Shown here piece after piece: positions 18,046-27,600 of a stretch of DNA of 64,000 bases. The DNA lies in the NCBI RefSeq assembly GCF_000423525.1, contig NZ_AUID01000002.1:111649-175648 (forward strand), read 5' to 3'. Position numbers and translations under genes: made by a program. Numbering within the stretch: the first letter of the stretch is position 1; each line of letters starts with the position of its first letter. The notes under the pieces are model-generated. The model was not told the DNA's origin, ran no database searches, and worked only from the letters and a program-made list of their open reading frames with translations. The DNA is from Proteocatella sphenisci DSM 23131 (GTDB lineage Bacteria > Bacillota > Clostridia > Peptostreptococcales > Filifactoraceae).

Positions 18046-19146
18046 ATGCAAAATAAAAAATCTACAATAAAAGATGTCGCTCAGGCTGCCAATATTTCTA
18101 TAGGTACTGTAGACAGAGTAATGCACAACCGTGGAGGAGTTTCCAAAAAAACTGAAGAAAAAATAAAGCGTATCGCCGCAGAACTTAACTATAGCCCAAG
18201 TACCATTGCTCAGGCACTGGTATCACAGAAGAACAACACTAAAATCGCCGTTATATATCCTGATGCCGAGCCTCATTTCTGGAGTCAGGTCGAAAAGGGC
18301 ATAAAGGATTTTGAAAAAGCATATTGTTTTTTTGGAGTGGAGCTCGTCATATACAAAACCTCCTGCTATGCAATTGATGAACAGATAAAAATTCTCGAAG
18401 AAATTAAGGACAGTGATATAAAAGCTGTGGTTACCATACCATACAATTCTTATAAAATTGATCCTGCCATAAATGCTCTAGTCAAAAAAGGTGTCATCGT
18501 AAACACATTCGTAAGTGATGCTCCCAACAGCAGACGCTCATCTTATACGGGACTTGATGATATATCTGCAGGTGTTCAGGCTGCCAACCTTATGGGACTC
18601 TTTCTTAAAGGTCAGGGGAAAATTGCTGTAGTCGGTGTTCACAGAGATGTCCTCTGCATTGAAAACCGTATCTTAGGCTTTATTTCAGCCATACACAAAG
18701 ATTATCCCAGTATTGAACTTTTGAGAATATTCAACACCAGAATGCTCAGTGATGCTCATGAAAATCTTTATATAGATGAGATGATAGAACTTACAAATCA
18801 TGTTTTAGATACCAATCCTGTGCTTAACGGAATATACGTAACTAACAGCATGACTGAACATGTTGCCAAAATAGTAAAAGAAAGAGGCAAGGGCTCTGAT
18901 ATAGTAATAATAGGCCATGAGCTTTCAAATGATATCAATTCCCTTATTGCTGAAGGCGTAATAGATGCTTCTATCTACCAAAATCAGCGAAAAGTTGTTT
19001 TTAATGCCCTAAAGACTACTTATAAACAGATCTCAAAACATCTCGAAGGTTTTGAACAGTATAATTATATTTTTCCAAATATAGTTACTAAAGATAATGT
19101 TAAATTTATAAAAGATATATACAATCACAAGGACGAAATTGATTAA
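18046..19146 (+). CDS. LacI-family transcriptional regulator
   Basis: 366 residues from the ATG at 18046 (AGGTG upstream; an earlier in-frame ATG at 18016 lacks an RBS). The N-terminal helix-turn-helix reads TIKDVAQAANISIGTVDRVMHNRGGVS and is followed by the hinge. A periplasmic-binding-protein-like effector domain then runs from about residue 65 to the end (IAVIYPDAEPHFWSQVEKGIKDF, VNTFVSDAPNSRR, GKIAVVGV, IVIIGHE), similar to sugar-sensing regulators. Its end lies 16 nt before the DUF4127 gene, so it is in the same operon and probably controls it. Ligand unknown. Confidence 0.9.
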   Translation: MQNKKSTIKDVAQAANISIGTVDRVMHNRGGVSKKTEEKIKRIAAELNYSPSTIAQALVSQKNNTKIAVIYPDAEPHFWSQVEKGIKDFEKAYCFFGVELVIYKTSCYAIDEQIKILEEIKDSDIKAVVTIPYNSYKIDPAINALVKKGVIVNTFVSDAPNSRRSSYTGLDDISAGVQAANLMGLFLKGQGKIAVVGVHRDVLCIENRILGFISAIHKDYPSIELLRIFNTRMLSDAHENLYIDEMIELTNHVLDTNPVLNGIYVTNSMTEHVAKIVKERGKGSDIVIIGHELSNDINSLIAEGVIDASIYQNQRKVVFNALKTTYKQISKHLEGFEQYNYIFPNIVTKDNVKFIKDIYNHKDEID

Positions 19147-19162
19147 AAGAAGGGTAATGACA

Positions 19163-20761
19163 ATGAATAAAAAAATCATATCAATATTAATGGCCATGCT
19201 GGTCTTTACAAATGCCTCAGCTATGTCTGTATTTGCTGATGGCAAAAACACCGCGATCTCTTCAAAAGAAAATGCACTTATAACAAAAAAACAAGTTATT
19301 TCTATAGTCCCCCTGGATTCAAGGCCCTGTAATACTCAGTATCCTCAGCTTACGGGCGGAATAATGAATCAAGCCATATTGCTTCCCCCATCTGATATGC
19401 TCGATAATTATACTTCGCCTTCAGATTCAGAGTCTCTTTGGACCTGGATGCAAGAAAATGCAAAGCTCAGTGATCATATGATAATATTTACGAATCAGCT
19501 TTTTAATGGAGGCCTTATATCTTCAAGGAGTTATGTTAATTCTGACTCTATAAGCTATGATGTAAGTCGACTCGAAAAATTTGTACTTGATAATCCAGAG
19601 CTGAAAGTAACTGTTGTATCAATACTGCCAAGGCTTCTTCCAAGCCAGTTTGATATGTATTTTAAAAAATATCAGAAATCTCTGGCTTCATGGGGAAAAC
19701 AACTCGACCTAAACTACACTATGCAAAAATCAGAACCGACGTTTCCCTCTGATGTGCCTGCAGAAATAGCTCAAAGATACAGAGACCTTTATACTTATCA
19801 CGCCGATCTGACAACTGCCATCTCTGAAATGGCAGAAAAAGATATAATCAAAAACTACTATATAGGTCAAGATGACGGTGAACAATTTGCACCTTCAAAC
19901 ATAATCTATAGAAGTCTTTTGTCAGGATCTCATAAAAATGTCATAGTGCAAAAAGGCGCCGATGAGCTTACCATGATGATATGCGCATTGGAAAATCCTA
20001 CGCCGCACGAGATAAATCTGGTATATACAAACCCCTCTCTTGTGAATACTTACCTTCCATATGAATCCGCTCCACTTAATGAAATTGTTAAGGAAAAGCT
20101 TTCAGTACTAGGAATAACAGTAAACCCAGAGGCAAAAGACACCCTTATAGTTCATAATGACCCGCTTCATCCTGAACAGGTTGCCGCGCTAATTCCTGAT
20201 GTCAAAAGTGGTTATATAGCAGTTGCCGACGTTTCATATACTAACAGGGGAGATGCCAATCTCAAAGATCTTCTTTTTAAGAAGGATTCGCTCAGCACTA
20301 TAGATGCATATTCCGGCTGGAATACAGCTGCAAACACAATAGGAACCGTTCTGTCTCAATATATTGCAACCGAATATCTAAAGCTCAACTACGACAAACT
20401 TGAGCCATCCACTGTAACAGAATCCTTAGATTCACTTATGAAGTTCAAATATGTAAGGCTTGCAGAGGATATAATATATCAGGGGACAATGGTAAATAAC
20501 ATGAGAACCATATTTACTGCCCGTGACATGAGAATGGCAAACGGAGATCTTTATTCAGATAGAAAATATGAAGCAGAGCAACTCCTCAACGAATACGCCT
20601 TTAAGTATGTTTTTGAACTTAATCAAATATTTCGAGGATCTAATTATATACACCTTGGAGAAAGAACAGTAGAAACAAAGTATAATTTTGTAAACTCAAC
20701 TTTCACATATCCATGGCACAGAACATTTGAAGTACTTGTCAGCACAGTATTCTCAAAATAA
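19163..20761 (+). CDS. Secreted DUF4127-family protein
   Basis: 532 residues from the ATG at 19163 (AGAAGGG at about 8 nt). Signal peptide MNKKIISILMAMLVFTNASAMSVFA. The mature start QVISIVPLDSRPCNTQYPQLTGG is the hallmark of DUF4127. IFTNQLFNGGLISSR, YIGQDDGEQFAPSN and VYTNPSLVNTYLPYESAPL are other recognisable segments. No function is established for the family. It lies between a sugar-type LacI regulator and another secreted protein, so a role in extracellular glycan or cell-wall metabolism is my inference. It ends 22 nt before the next gene. Confidence 0.85.
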   Translation: MNKKIISILMAMLVFTNASAMSVFADGKNTAISSKENALITKKQVISIVPLDSRPCNTQYPQLTGGIMNQAILLPPSDMLDNYTSPSDSESLWTWMQENAKLSDHMIIFTNQLFNGGLISSRSYVNSDSISYDVSRLEKFVLDNPELKVTVVSILPRLLPSQFDMYFKKYQKSLASWGKQLDLNYTMQKSEPTFPSDVPAEIAQRYRDLYTYHADLTTAISEMAEKDIIKNYYIGQDDGEQFAPSNIIYRSLLSGSHKNVIVQKGADELTMMICALENPTPHEINLVYTNPSLVNTYLPYESAPLNEIVKEKLSVLGITVNPEAKDTLIVHNDPLHPEQVAALIPDVKSGYIAVADVSYTNRGDANLKDLLFKKDSLSTIDAYSGWNTAANTIGTVLSQYIATEYLKLNYDKLEPSTVTESLDSLMKFKYVRLAEDIIYQGTMVNNMRTIFTARDMRMANGDLYSDRKYEAEQLLNEYAFKYVFELNQIFRGSNYIHLGERTVETKYNFVNSTFTYPWHRTFEVLVSTVFSK

Positions 20762-20783
20762 ATTGATTTTGAAAGGAATAGAA

Positions 20784-22940
20784 ATGAAAAAAGCTAAAGT
20801 AATATCCATAATGATTTCAATCTTATTATTTACATCAACATCCTTCGCTTATGCAGAAGACGCTTTATTTAATGTTCCAAAAGATGAAATAATCACAGAG
20901 CTTAATACAGATCCCGAAACAGAAGAAACGCCGCCAATCGTGGAACCAGTTCCAGAAACTCCACTTCCAACAGATGGTGTAATGAAATATAAAGTCGTAA
21001 AACTGATACTTAGCAGTGACAGCGCATATGTAGATGGTAAGAAAATAAAGTTAGATACTCCGGCAGAATCTATTGATGGCAGGACCTTCCTTCCTCTAAG
21101 ATTCCTATCTGAGAATCTGCTTGAGGTCAATCCAGCATTTGACAGTGCTAGCAAAACAGTCAAAATAATTAAAGATGGCAAGACCGTATCGCTTACAATT
21201 GGAAAAAAAGAAGCCTTTGTGAATGGAGAAAAAGTTCTTCTTGACGGTGCACCCATAGTGAAAAACGGTTCCACACTTCTTCCTCTTAGATTTTTTGTAG
21301 ATAACTTTGACATGAGTATAAGCTATGACCCTGCAAAAAAAGAAGTCGCTATAAAAAAATCACTTAGGATCAACAATCTTCCAATAGCTGATTTTGAATT
21401 TGCAAATTCAACCTATATAGCAGGTCAAAAAATAGAATATACAGATAAAAGCTCAGATCCCGACAAAGATGCTATCGTTGCACATGAGTGGATGACAAGC
21501 CTTGATTCTGTAAAAAAATCAGCCGATATAAATGTACTACTTGCAAAAGCACCCGCTGGAGAATATGAAGTTAAATATCGTGTTCAGGATTCTCAGCTTG
21601 ACTGGAGTAATTGGGTATCTAAAACTCTTGTAATTGAGAAAAATGAGCCCCCTGTAATTAATTCAGTTAGCGTTTCGACAGCTGCTCCAGGCCGTGGCGA
21701 GAGCTTTAACCTTACTTTTGATTATTCCAATGAAAAATGGGAGTCAATTGCAAAAGAAGAATGGTCCTACAGACATCAAACTCAAGGCCCTTCACAGGCA
21801 AAAAAAGAAAAACCATCGAGAATATTCACTACGGGCGATTACGTTGTAACACTCAAATTAACCGATGCTTATGGAAATGTTAGTGAAGCCTACGAAAAAA
21901 TGCTGACAGTTTCAGACAAAATTGTTCAGACCCAGTTTGAATATATTTCTACATCTGACCCAGTAAATTCAGAGCTTGAAAATTATAACAACAATGATTA
22001 TAACAAAGTGTTCCAAACTATGTCAGATGTTAAATATATAGATATTGCAGGAACTCTTATCATGAGTGATTCTCCCGAAAACGTCTACGATTACGGAATT
22101 CTATACCAGGAATCCACTGATTTAGATGGAAGAATACTCCTTTACCACGTAAATAAAATGCCATCTCCTCGTAATTCAGGAGCGGGAATACTGATTACAG
22201 TTGAAAATACAGATCAGGTTCCTGTAACATTCAGCCTTGAAAAAACTGGAATGAAAGGGCCTTCTACCGATCCACTTGCAGTAGGTACCAAAGTACTTGA
22301 AGCGCATTTCTCCCAAAATAACACTTATGGTGCATATGACATAAAACCAGGAGAAAAAGCTGCAGTATATGACTCAAGAGGCGTAATAAACTGGAAGCCA
22401 GATCATCTTGTATCTATGCTCAGCGAATACAAGACAACAGGAAAAGTTAAAATAACAATTTACAGCATTGGCCCTGGTACAGGAATGAATCATCTCGACC
22501 TTTTGACTTATCTTCCAAGAGACCAGCACCCAAGAGGTACATTTGATATAACTCACAGAAATCTAGCTGTGGATGTACCCGCAAACATAGCAACTTCTAT
22601 AGTGCTTGGCGGAAAAGAATCAGAATGGATAACAGGAAATGATGGAATCACTAACGAGTCTGTTATAAACAGAGGAAATTACGGTGTAGAATACAGAGTA
22701 AGCATGACACCTGAGGAAGATACCCTGGTATTTTTAAACTCGCGAGGAGGCCCTTTTAAGGGTATTGTCGGTTGGATAGATGGAAACCCAAGATACGTCA
22801 ACTCTTATTACATGACCTCTGCCGCCTATGTTGGCAAAATACAGGCCGGACAGACATCCACAATGCGCTACATGCTCCCTAATGGATCTTCGGCTCCAGT
22901 AATAATTGGATTCGTACCGCAGGCCCAGTGGAAAGCATAA
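20784..22940 (+). CDS. Large secreted protein with stalk domain and PKD-like region
   Basis: 718 residues from the ATG at 20784 (GAAAGGAA upstream). Signal peptide MKKAKVISIMISILLFTSTSFAYA. A Pro/Glu-rich linker (PETEETPPIVEPVPETPLP) leads to a stalk domain of the copper-amine-oxidase N-terminal type (about 70-195: YVDGKKIKLDTPAESIDGR, FLPLRFLSENL, LLPLRFFVDNF). Two PKD/Ig-like stretches follow (PIADFEFANSTYIAGQKIEY, PPVINSVSVSTAAPG). The C-terminal 300 residues (from about LENYNNNDYN) match no family I know. The stalk domain is widespread in secreted clostridial proteins and does not imply amine oxidase activity. Last gene of the LacI-DUF4127 operon. Confidence 0.85.
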   Translation: MKKAKVISIMISILLFTSTSFAYAEDALFNVPKDEIITELNTDPETEETPPIVEPVPETPLPTDGVMKYKVVKLILSSDSAYVDGKKIKLDTPAESIDGRTFLPLRFLSENLLEVNPAFDSASKTVKIIKDGKTVSLTIGKKEAFVNGEKVLLDGAPIVKNGSTLLPLRFFVDNFDMSISYDPAKKEVAIKKSLRINNLPIADFEFANSTYIAGQKIEYTDKSSDPDKDAIVAHEWMTSLDSVKKSADINVLLAKAPAGEYEVKYRVQDSQLDWSNWVSKTLVIEKNEPPVINSVSVSTAAPGRGESFNLTFDYSNEKWESIAKEEWSYRHQTQGPSQAKKEKPSRIFTTGDYVVTLKLTDAYGNVSEAYEKMLTVSDKIVQTQFEYISTSDPVNSELENYNNNDYNKVFQTMSDVKYIDIAGTLIMSDSPENVYDYGILYQESTDLDGRILLYHVNKMPSPRNSGAGILITVENTDQVPVTFSLEKTGMKGPSTDPLAVGTKVLEAHFSQNNTYGAYDIKPGEKAAVYDSRGVINWKPDHLVSMLSEYKTTGKVKITIYSIGPGTGMNHLDLLTYLPRDQHPRGTFDITHRNLAVDVPANIATSIVLGGKESEWITGNDGITNESVINRGNYGVEYRVSMTPEEDTLVFLNSRGGPFKGIVGWIDGNPRYVNSYYMTSAAYVGKIQAGQTSTMRYMLPNGSSAPVIIGFVPQAQWKA

Positions 22941-22976
22941 AAAATAAAAATTAATTTTGAAATAAAAATATATAGC

Positions 22977-23016
22977 AAAAGAGTCAGGTGCGAATTTAAA
23001 TGCACCTGACTCTTTT
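22977..23016. terminator. Bidirectional terminator between the stalk/PKD gene and the pilus locus
   Basis: A perfect 11-bp GC-rich stem (GAGTCAGGTGC, 22981-22991, with 23002-23012) is flanked by AAAA and TTTT, so it serves both converging operons. Confidence 0.88.
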
Positions 23017-23031
23017 GGTTTTTCAGTAGCC

Positions 23032-23571
23032 TTATATAACTAGCGACAATACTGAGTACTCCCTAGTTATCGCAGTTTCCTTTTCCTTATTTAAAATTTT
23101 AAGTTTCACCTTACAACCGACTGTAACAGTTTCACTTTTCACCGTTTTTATAATCGCCTCATAAGAAACTTCCACGCCCTTGTTTTCATAGTATTTTGAA
23201 GACACGAGATCATTAAAGATTTTTGTGCCGCCTTCGTCCTTTTGGCCATCATAATTTCGCTTGATTTTTTCATCTACAGTTTCATATACTATACTGTGTT
23301 CTTGATTTACAAGCGTCAATGTGTCGCCAGAACCACTTACCTTAGTAACCTCGATGCTGTTCGCCATTTTTATGTCATTAATAATCTCTGCAGAAATATT
23401 GTCAGCAAACATTCCCATCTCAGATAGATCCTTGGTTTTGTTGATACTATTAAGCGTAGGAAACATAATTACAATTACAGTTATTGAAATTATGGAAAAA
23501 ATGAGCATACCAACCATTATTTCAACAAGCGATATTCCTTTGTTATCTTGTGCTAATTTTTTTATTCGCAT
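23032..23571 (-). CDS. Minor type IV prepilin, PilW-like
   Basis: 179 residues. Class III leader MRIKKLAQDNKG followed by ISLVEIMVGMLIFSIISITVIVI, with Glu at mature position 5 and a long hydrophobic N-terminal helix. The C-terminal domain is small and not recognisable. AGGAG precedes the ATG. Last gene of the pilus locus, 15 nt after the PilV-like gene. Three minor prepilins following a giant one suggests a tip complex that primes pilus assembly, as with PilVWX or GspHIJK. Confidence 0.85.
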   Translation of the reverse strand: MRIKKLAQDNKGISLVEIMVGMLIFSIISITVIVIMFPTLNSINKTKDLSEMGMFADNISAEIINDIKMANSIEVTKVSGSGDTLTLVNQEHSIVYETVDEKIKRNYDGQKDEGGTKIFNDLVSSKYYENKGVEVSYEAIIKTVKSETVTVGCKVKLKILNKEKETAITREYSVLSLVI

Positions 23572-23586
23572 AAGCTCTCCTGTTAA

Positions 23587-23895
23587 TTAGTTAGGTTTAA
23601 ATGCCACAATTCCATTTTCATTATATACATTGTATTCAATCTCCACTTTTTCGCTTTCTGGAATAATTTCATCTATCTTAAAACTAATCTTACTGTCTTT
23701 ACCCTTTACGTAGTCGCCTTCAATTACCTTATTAATCTGAGTCCGAAAAGCATTATCCGCCTCATAGGAGGTGCTTATAATATTAAGAGAACTGGTTATC
23801 ATTGCGTAGGCTCCAGCCAGCAATACAGCCAGCATCAAAAGACTAACAATCCCCTCTATCAAAGTTTCGCCTCTGTTGTTATTTAGTTTTTTCAA
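23587..23895 (-). CDS. Minor type IV prepilin, PilV-like
   Basis: About 102 residues if started at TTG 23895, which has GGAGG 10 nt upstream and yields the normal leader MKKLNNNRG before ETLIEGIVSLLMLAVLLAG. The open frame runs to 23961 without a better start. Glu5 of the mature protein is present. The start lies inside the 3' end of the upstream gene (17-nt overlap), so translation is coupled. The globular part is only about 70 residues, short for a pilin. Confidence 0.8.
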   Translation of the reverse strand: MKKLNNNRGETLIEGIVSLLMLAVLLAGAYAMITSSLNIISTSYEADNAFRTQINKVIEGDYVKGKDSKISFKIDEIIPESEKVEIEYNVYNENGIVAFKPN

Positions 23896-24568
23896 TTTTA
23901 ACCAGCCTCCATTCTCCGAATTCGTCTTGGTTATTGATATCGATAATTTCGGCCCTGTCATAAATCTCTATGTTTTCACAGACGTAGGTAGAATTAACAC
24001 TAATGCGCTTGTTGCCATACTCAACATTTGTGCGAACTACCGCCTCTATATTCATTTGGAGAACAGACGGCACTCTGAGAGCTCCTGGCACTTGTGCACT
24101 TTCTTCAGTACCTGCAATTTCTGGTATTTCCGGTATCTCTGGCGTAAAACTAAAGCTAGATACCAGAGATTTACTCTCTGCTGTAGGCAGAATTTTTGCC
24201 GTCACGGTGTACGTCGAAGTCTGAGGCAGTCCTGCAATAGTAATTTCCTTAGGCTCATTCCATTCTAAAGGATCAAAGTCCGTAGGATGAGCAGGGTTTT
24301 CACCCGTAAAACCTCCGTTAGCCGTGCTAATTACTATCTTTTTACCCAAATCACCCTTAATAGCCGAAGTCACTGTTTTTATTAGAGAGTCTGAATACAG
24401 GTCAGCCTTTGCAAGAGTTTGGCTGTCAGTAGATGCACCGGCGGCGGCTGAAGATGCTACCAGCACAGACACGCCTATGGTCATTACAAATAGCAAGGTG
24501 CAAAGAACGAATATTATTGAAGCCCCCGAATCTGATTTCAGAGTTTTATTTATGACGTTTTTTTGCAT
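23879..24568 (-). CDS. Prepilin-like protein lacking Glu5 (PilX/GspK-like)
   Basis: 229 residues. After a short basic N-terminus, KSDSG|ASIIFVLCTLLFVMTIGVSVLVASS looks like a class III leader and helix, but mature position 5 is Phe instead of Glu. Loss of Glu5 is typical of the GspK-type tip pseudopilin, which cannot pair with a subunit above it. The middle contains a repeat-like Pro/Glu stretch (PEIPEIPEIAGTEE). Its position between the giant prepilin and PilV/PilW-like genes fits a minor-pilin tip complex. Cleavage by PilD is inferred. Confidence 0.75.
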   Translation of the reverse strand: MQKNVINKTLKSDSGASIIFVLCTLLFVMTIGVSVLVASSAAAGASTDSQTLAKADLYSDSLIKTVTSAIKGDLGKKIVISTANGGFTGENPAHPTDFDPLEWNEPKEITIAGLPQTSTYTVTAKILPTAESKSLVSSFSFTPEIPEIPEIAGTEESAQVPGALRVPSVLQMNIEAVVRTNVEYGNKRISVNSTYVCENIEIYDRAEIIDINNQDEFGEWRLVKIEKTK

Positions 24569-24640
24569 ATCCGCCGCCTTTCTTTAATATTTTTTTGATT
24601 TTAGATTTTTAAGTTTTCATTTTCTAGTTTTACATTTTAA

Positions 24641-27600
24641 CTATTCTGCAGTCGGGAATGTTTGTGGAGGTCTTATTCCCGTAATGAATGGGTAAGGGTA
24701 TGGATTTACAGCCGCAGACCATTCATACCAGTTTATTATTTTAAAAGGTATGGAATCACTCGCAAATTCTTCACTAAATAATGAAGTAGATTTTGCTATA
24801 CCAACAGTATCGGTCCCTGTCACAACGTTGTAGGAATCTCCAGATAAGAAATACGCATCGGTGATACTGTTTTTTATATTTTCTTTGACTTTATTAACTG
24901 CAACTATTGGGTATATTTTTGAATCTTCAGAAGGAGCTACGGCCAGATACAATACTTTATCTATTTCACCACTGTTAATCCCAGTTATCCCACCTATATT
25001 AGTTTTCTCTCCGCTAGCTTTAATTGGAGATTCCTCATTTATAGAAATAATGTAAACATTTTTTATGCTTCCGCTGTTAGTTCCTGATATTCCTCCTGCA
25101 TTTTTAGTGATACCCGAAACCAAACCACCATTTATAACCGGTGTTTCCACTGCAACATTTTGGATTGTACCACTGTTTTCTGCTGCAATGGCTCCTATGT
25201 TTAGTATTCCATTCGTTCCAGTACCATTATAGATTGGATTTAATATTCTCAGATTTTCTACAGTTGATCCTTTTATAATGCTCTGGAATAAGCCTACATT
25301 CGAACTTTCGTTTCCAGTTATATCCAGACCTGAAATTGACCTTTTGTTGCCATCGTAACTCCCTGCAAATTCGCCGCGAACTACAGAATCTGATATTGTT
25401 GCGAAAGATTTTGAAGTAGTTACATAATTTGCAAAATCAAGATCAAGCTCTTGTATGAAATCCCTTCCAATTGTCCTGTTTTCAGTACTCCCACCCAATA
25501 CTACTGCCTGTGTAAGTCTTGAAATATTATCCAGATGTCTTGGAGAACGTATATAATAAGCTTCTTTTACTAATTTGAGTGTTGATTTGTCAATATTTAT
25601 ATCATCGTACTTTATTTCTTTTGGAAACATTGAATCAAAGTAAATGTCTCTACCAGATGTAGCTCCATCATAAGTATTGCATCCAATCAGTCGATTTAGT
25701 TTGTTATCTTCTTGGTTTTTCAAATTTTGGGATGAATTTTTTGTATCTTCCGATAACATAGTGTGCACTCTTATTTTATTATAACCCAAGCCACCATTTG
25801 CCTCACTAAGCATATCCTCAGTTATATATATACGGCTTATCCCATCATCTCCACTTATAGGCTCAGCATCTAAATAAAATGTTTTGTCATTAATTAGAAT
25901 TCTATATATTCCTTTCTTACCAATATCGACACAATAACCATCTTCAACCACAAGCTTATCAGTTAAAAGATTATCTTGAGCATTGCCATTAATATCGATG
26001 TTATAATAGCCAAGTTTGCCGTCATTATATTTTTCATAATAGATAAGTGTAGCATCATATTCTGAATCAATATATTCCCAAGGCGTTATATGAGGATTCT
26101 TGTAATTAACACCCGAATAATTAAACAATGTCAACTGTGGGTAGATGTAAAAACTATCCGGACTCGATGTAAATACTGGGTAATTTTTAGCATCTCCAAC
26201 TTTATAGACACGGTAACTATCATCCAAAGCAGGGAAAAGGCTAAGATATTTCTCGCTTGTTAATTCTTTATTGTTTCTTAAATTTGCCCTGGACTCCCAA
26301 GTCTGGAAATTATCTTCAAGCTCTTTAAGCTTACTATATCCATTTACTTTGGCTTTTACATCCCATAGTTTCCCTACTATAGCAACCGGCCTATATTTAT
26401 CAGCTGCAAGTGAGTATGAATTTTCAAGAATTGTATTGCTATAAGCCGGCAGTGCCATTATAGCTCCAGCAGCTGAGTTTAAAGCTGAAGTAACATTACC
26501 AGAAAGATAACCTACATTATAGCAATTTTTAATAGATGTTCCATCTGTTTCTCCGGCAATCCCTCCTATACGAATTGGCTGAGTACCCGAAAAACTTGTC
26601 TGCACTAATTCTCCAGAACTGTTTCTCTCTATATTTATTCTTCCCGTGTTATAACAGCTTATAATCTGAGAACCAGTAGCGGGATAACCTACTATTCCTG
26701 CGACCCAACCATTAACAAGTTTTATACTTCCAGAATTATAGCAACCTATTATATGCTCAGTTATATCTCCAGGAGATGGCTTATTGTATCCCTTCAGATA
26801 TGACACCTGAGGTGTATTATCTCTTAAACCCACAGCCCCCGCAATTCCTCCGACAGCATACGGTGAACCCATATTAGTTTTATCTGCCGAATTGTACCAT
26901 GCGTCTATTTTTGCAATATTCGTGCACGCTATTATTTTTGATTTCCCATACACAAAACCAACTATTCCGCCAATACGGTTCGTAGCCCATTCGCCATCAT
27001 AACCTTTATCCTGATGGCATTCAATTGTAGTCTTTTGATCTTCTGTTATGCCTTTTATATTATTTGAATTTGTTCCTACTATACAATTTGTGATTTTAGA
27101 ATCTGGACCAGCACTCTGCCCTGCAATTCCACCATGGTTGTGTCCATACCCATTAAGTTCATTGTCACTTTCTTTGGTATTTTCCTTTTCCTTCAAACTG
27201 TAACAAAATGTAGAACCAGTACTGCCGTTTTCGTCTGCAAATAAGCTATGTTTGTATTCGTTGTATACCTGAACATTATCAATTATCCCAAGGTTGGTAT
27301 TTGTTACTATTCCTCCACCTCGGCCATTTTTATCATATCTGATCTGCGGATCTACAAATTCAATATTTTTTACAGTAGTTCCTTTTTTTACAGTTCCAAA
27401 AGCTCCTCCTGTGTTTAAAGCATATGGAGCAGTGGATCCCTGACTTTTAACATTCATAACAAGGTTATATATACGGTTTCTTTTTGATCTTTCATCTGAT
27501 CCAGTTACTGGAATCGAATTTGGTTCATCGCCATAATATTTACCATCATTATAATATACTCCTGCGTCATAGTCACTTATGAGCTCTGAAATGATGTTGT

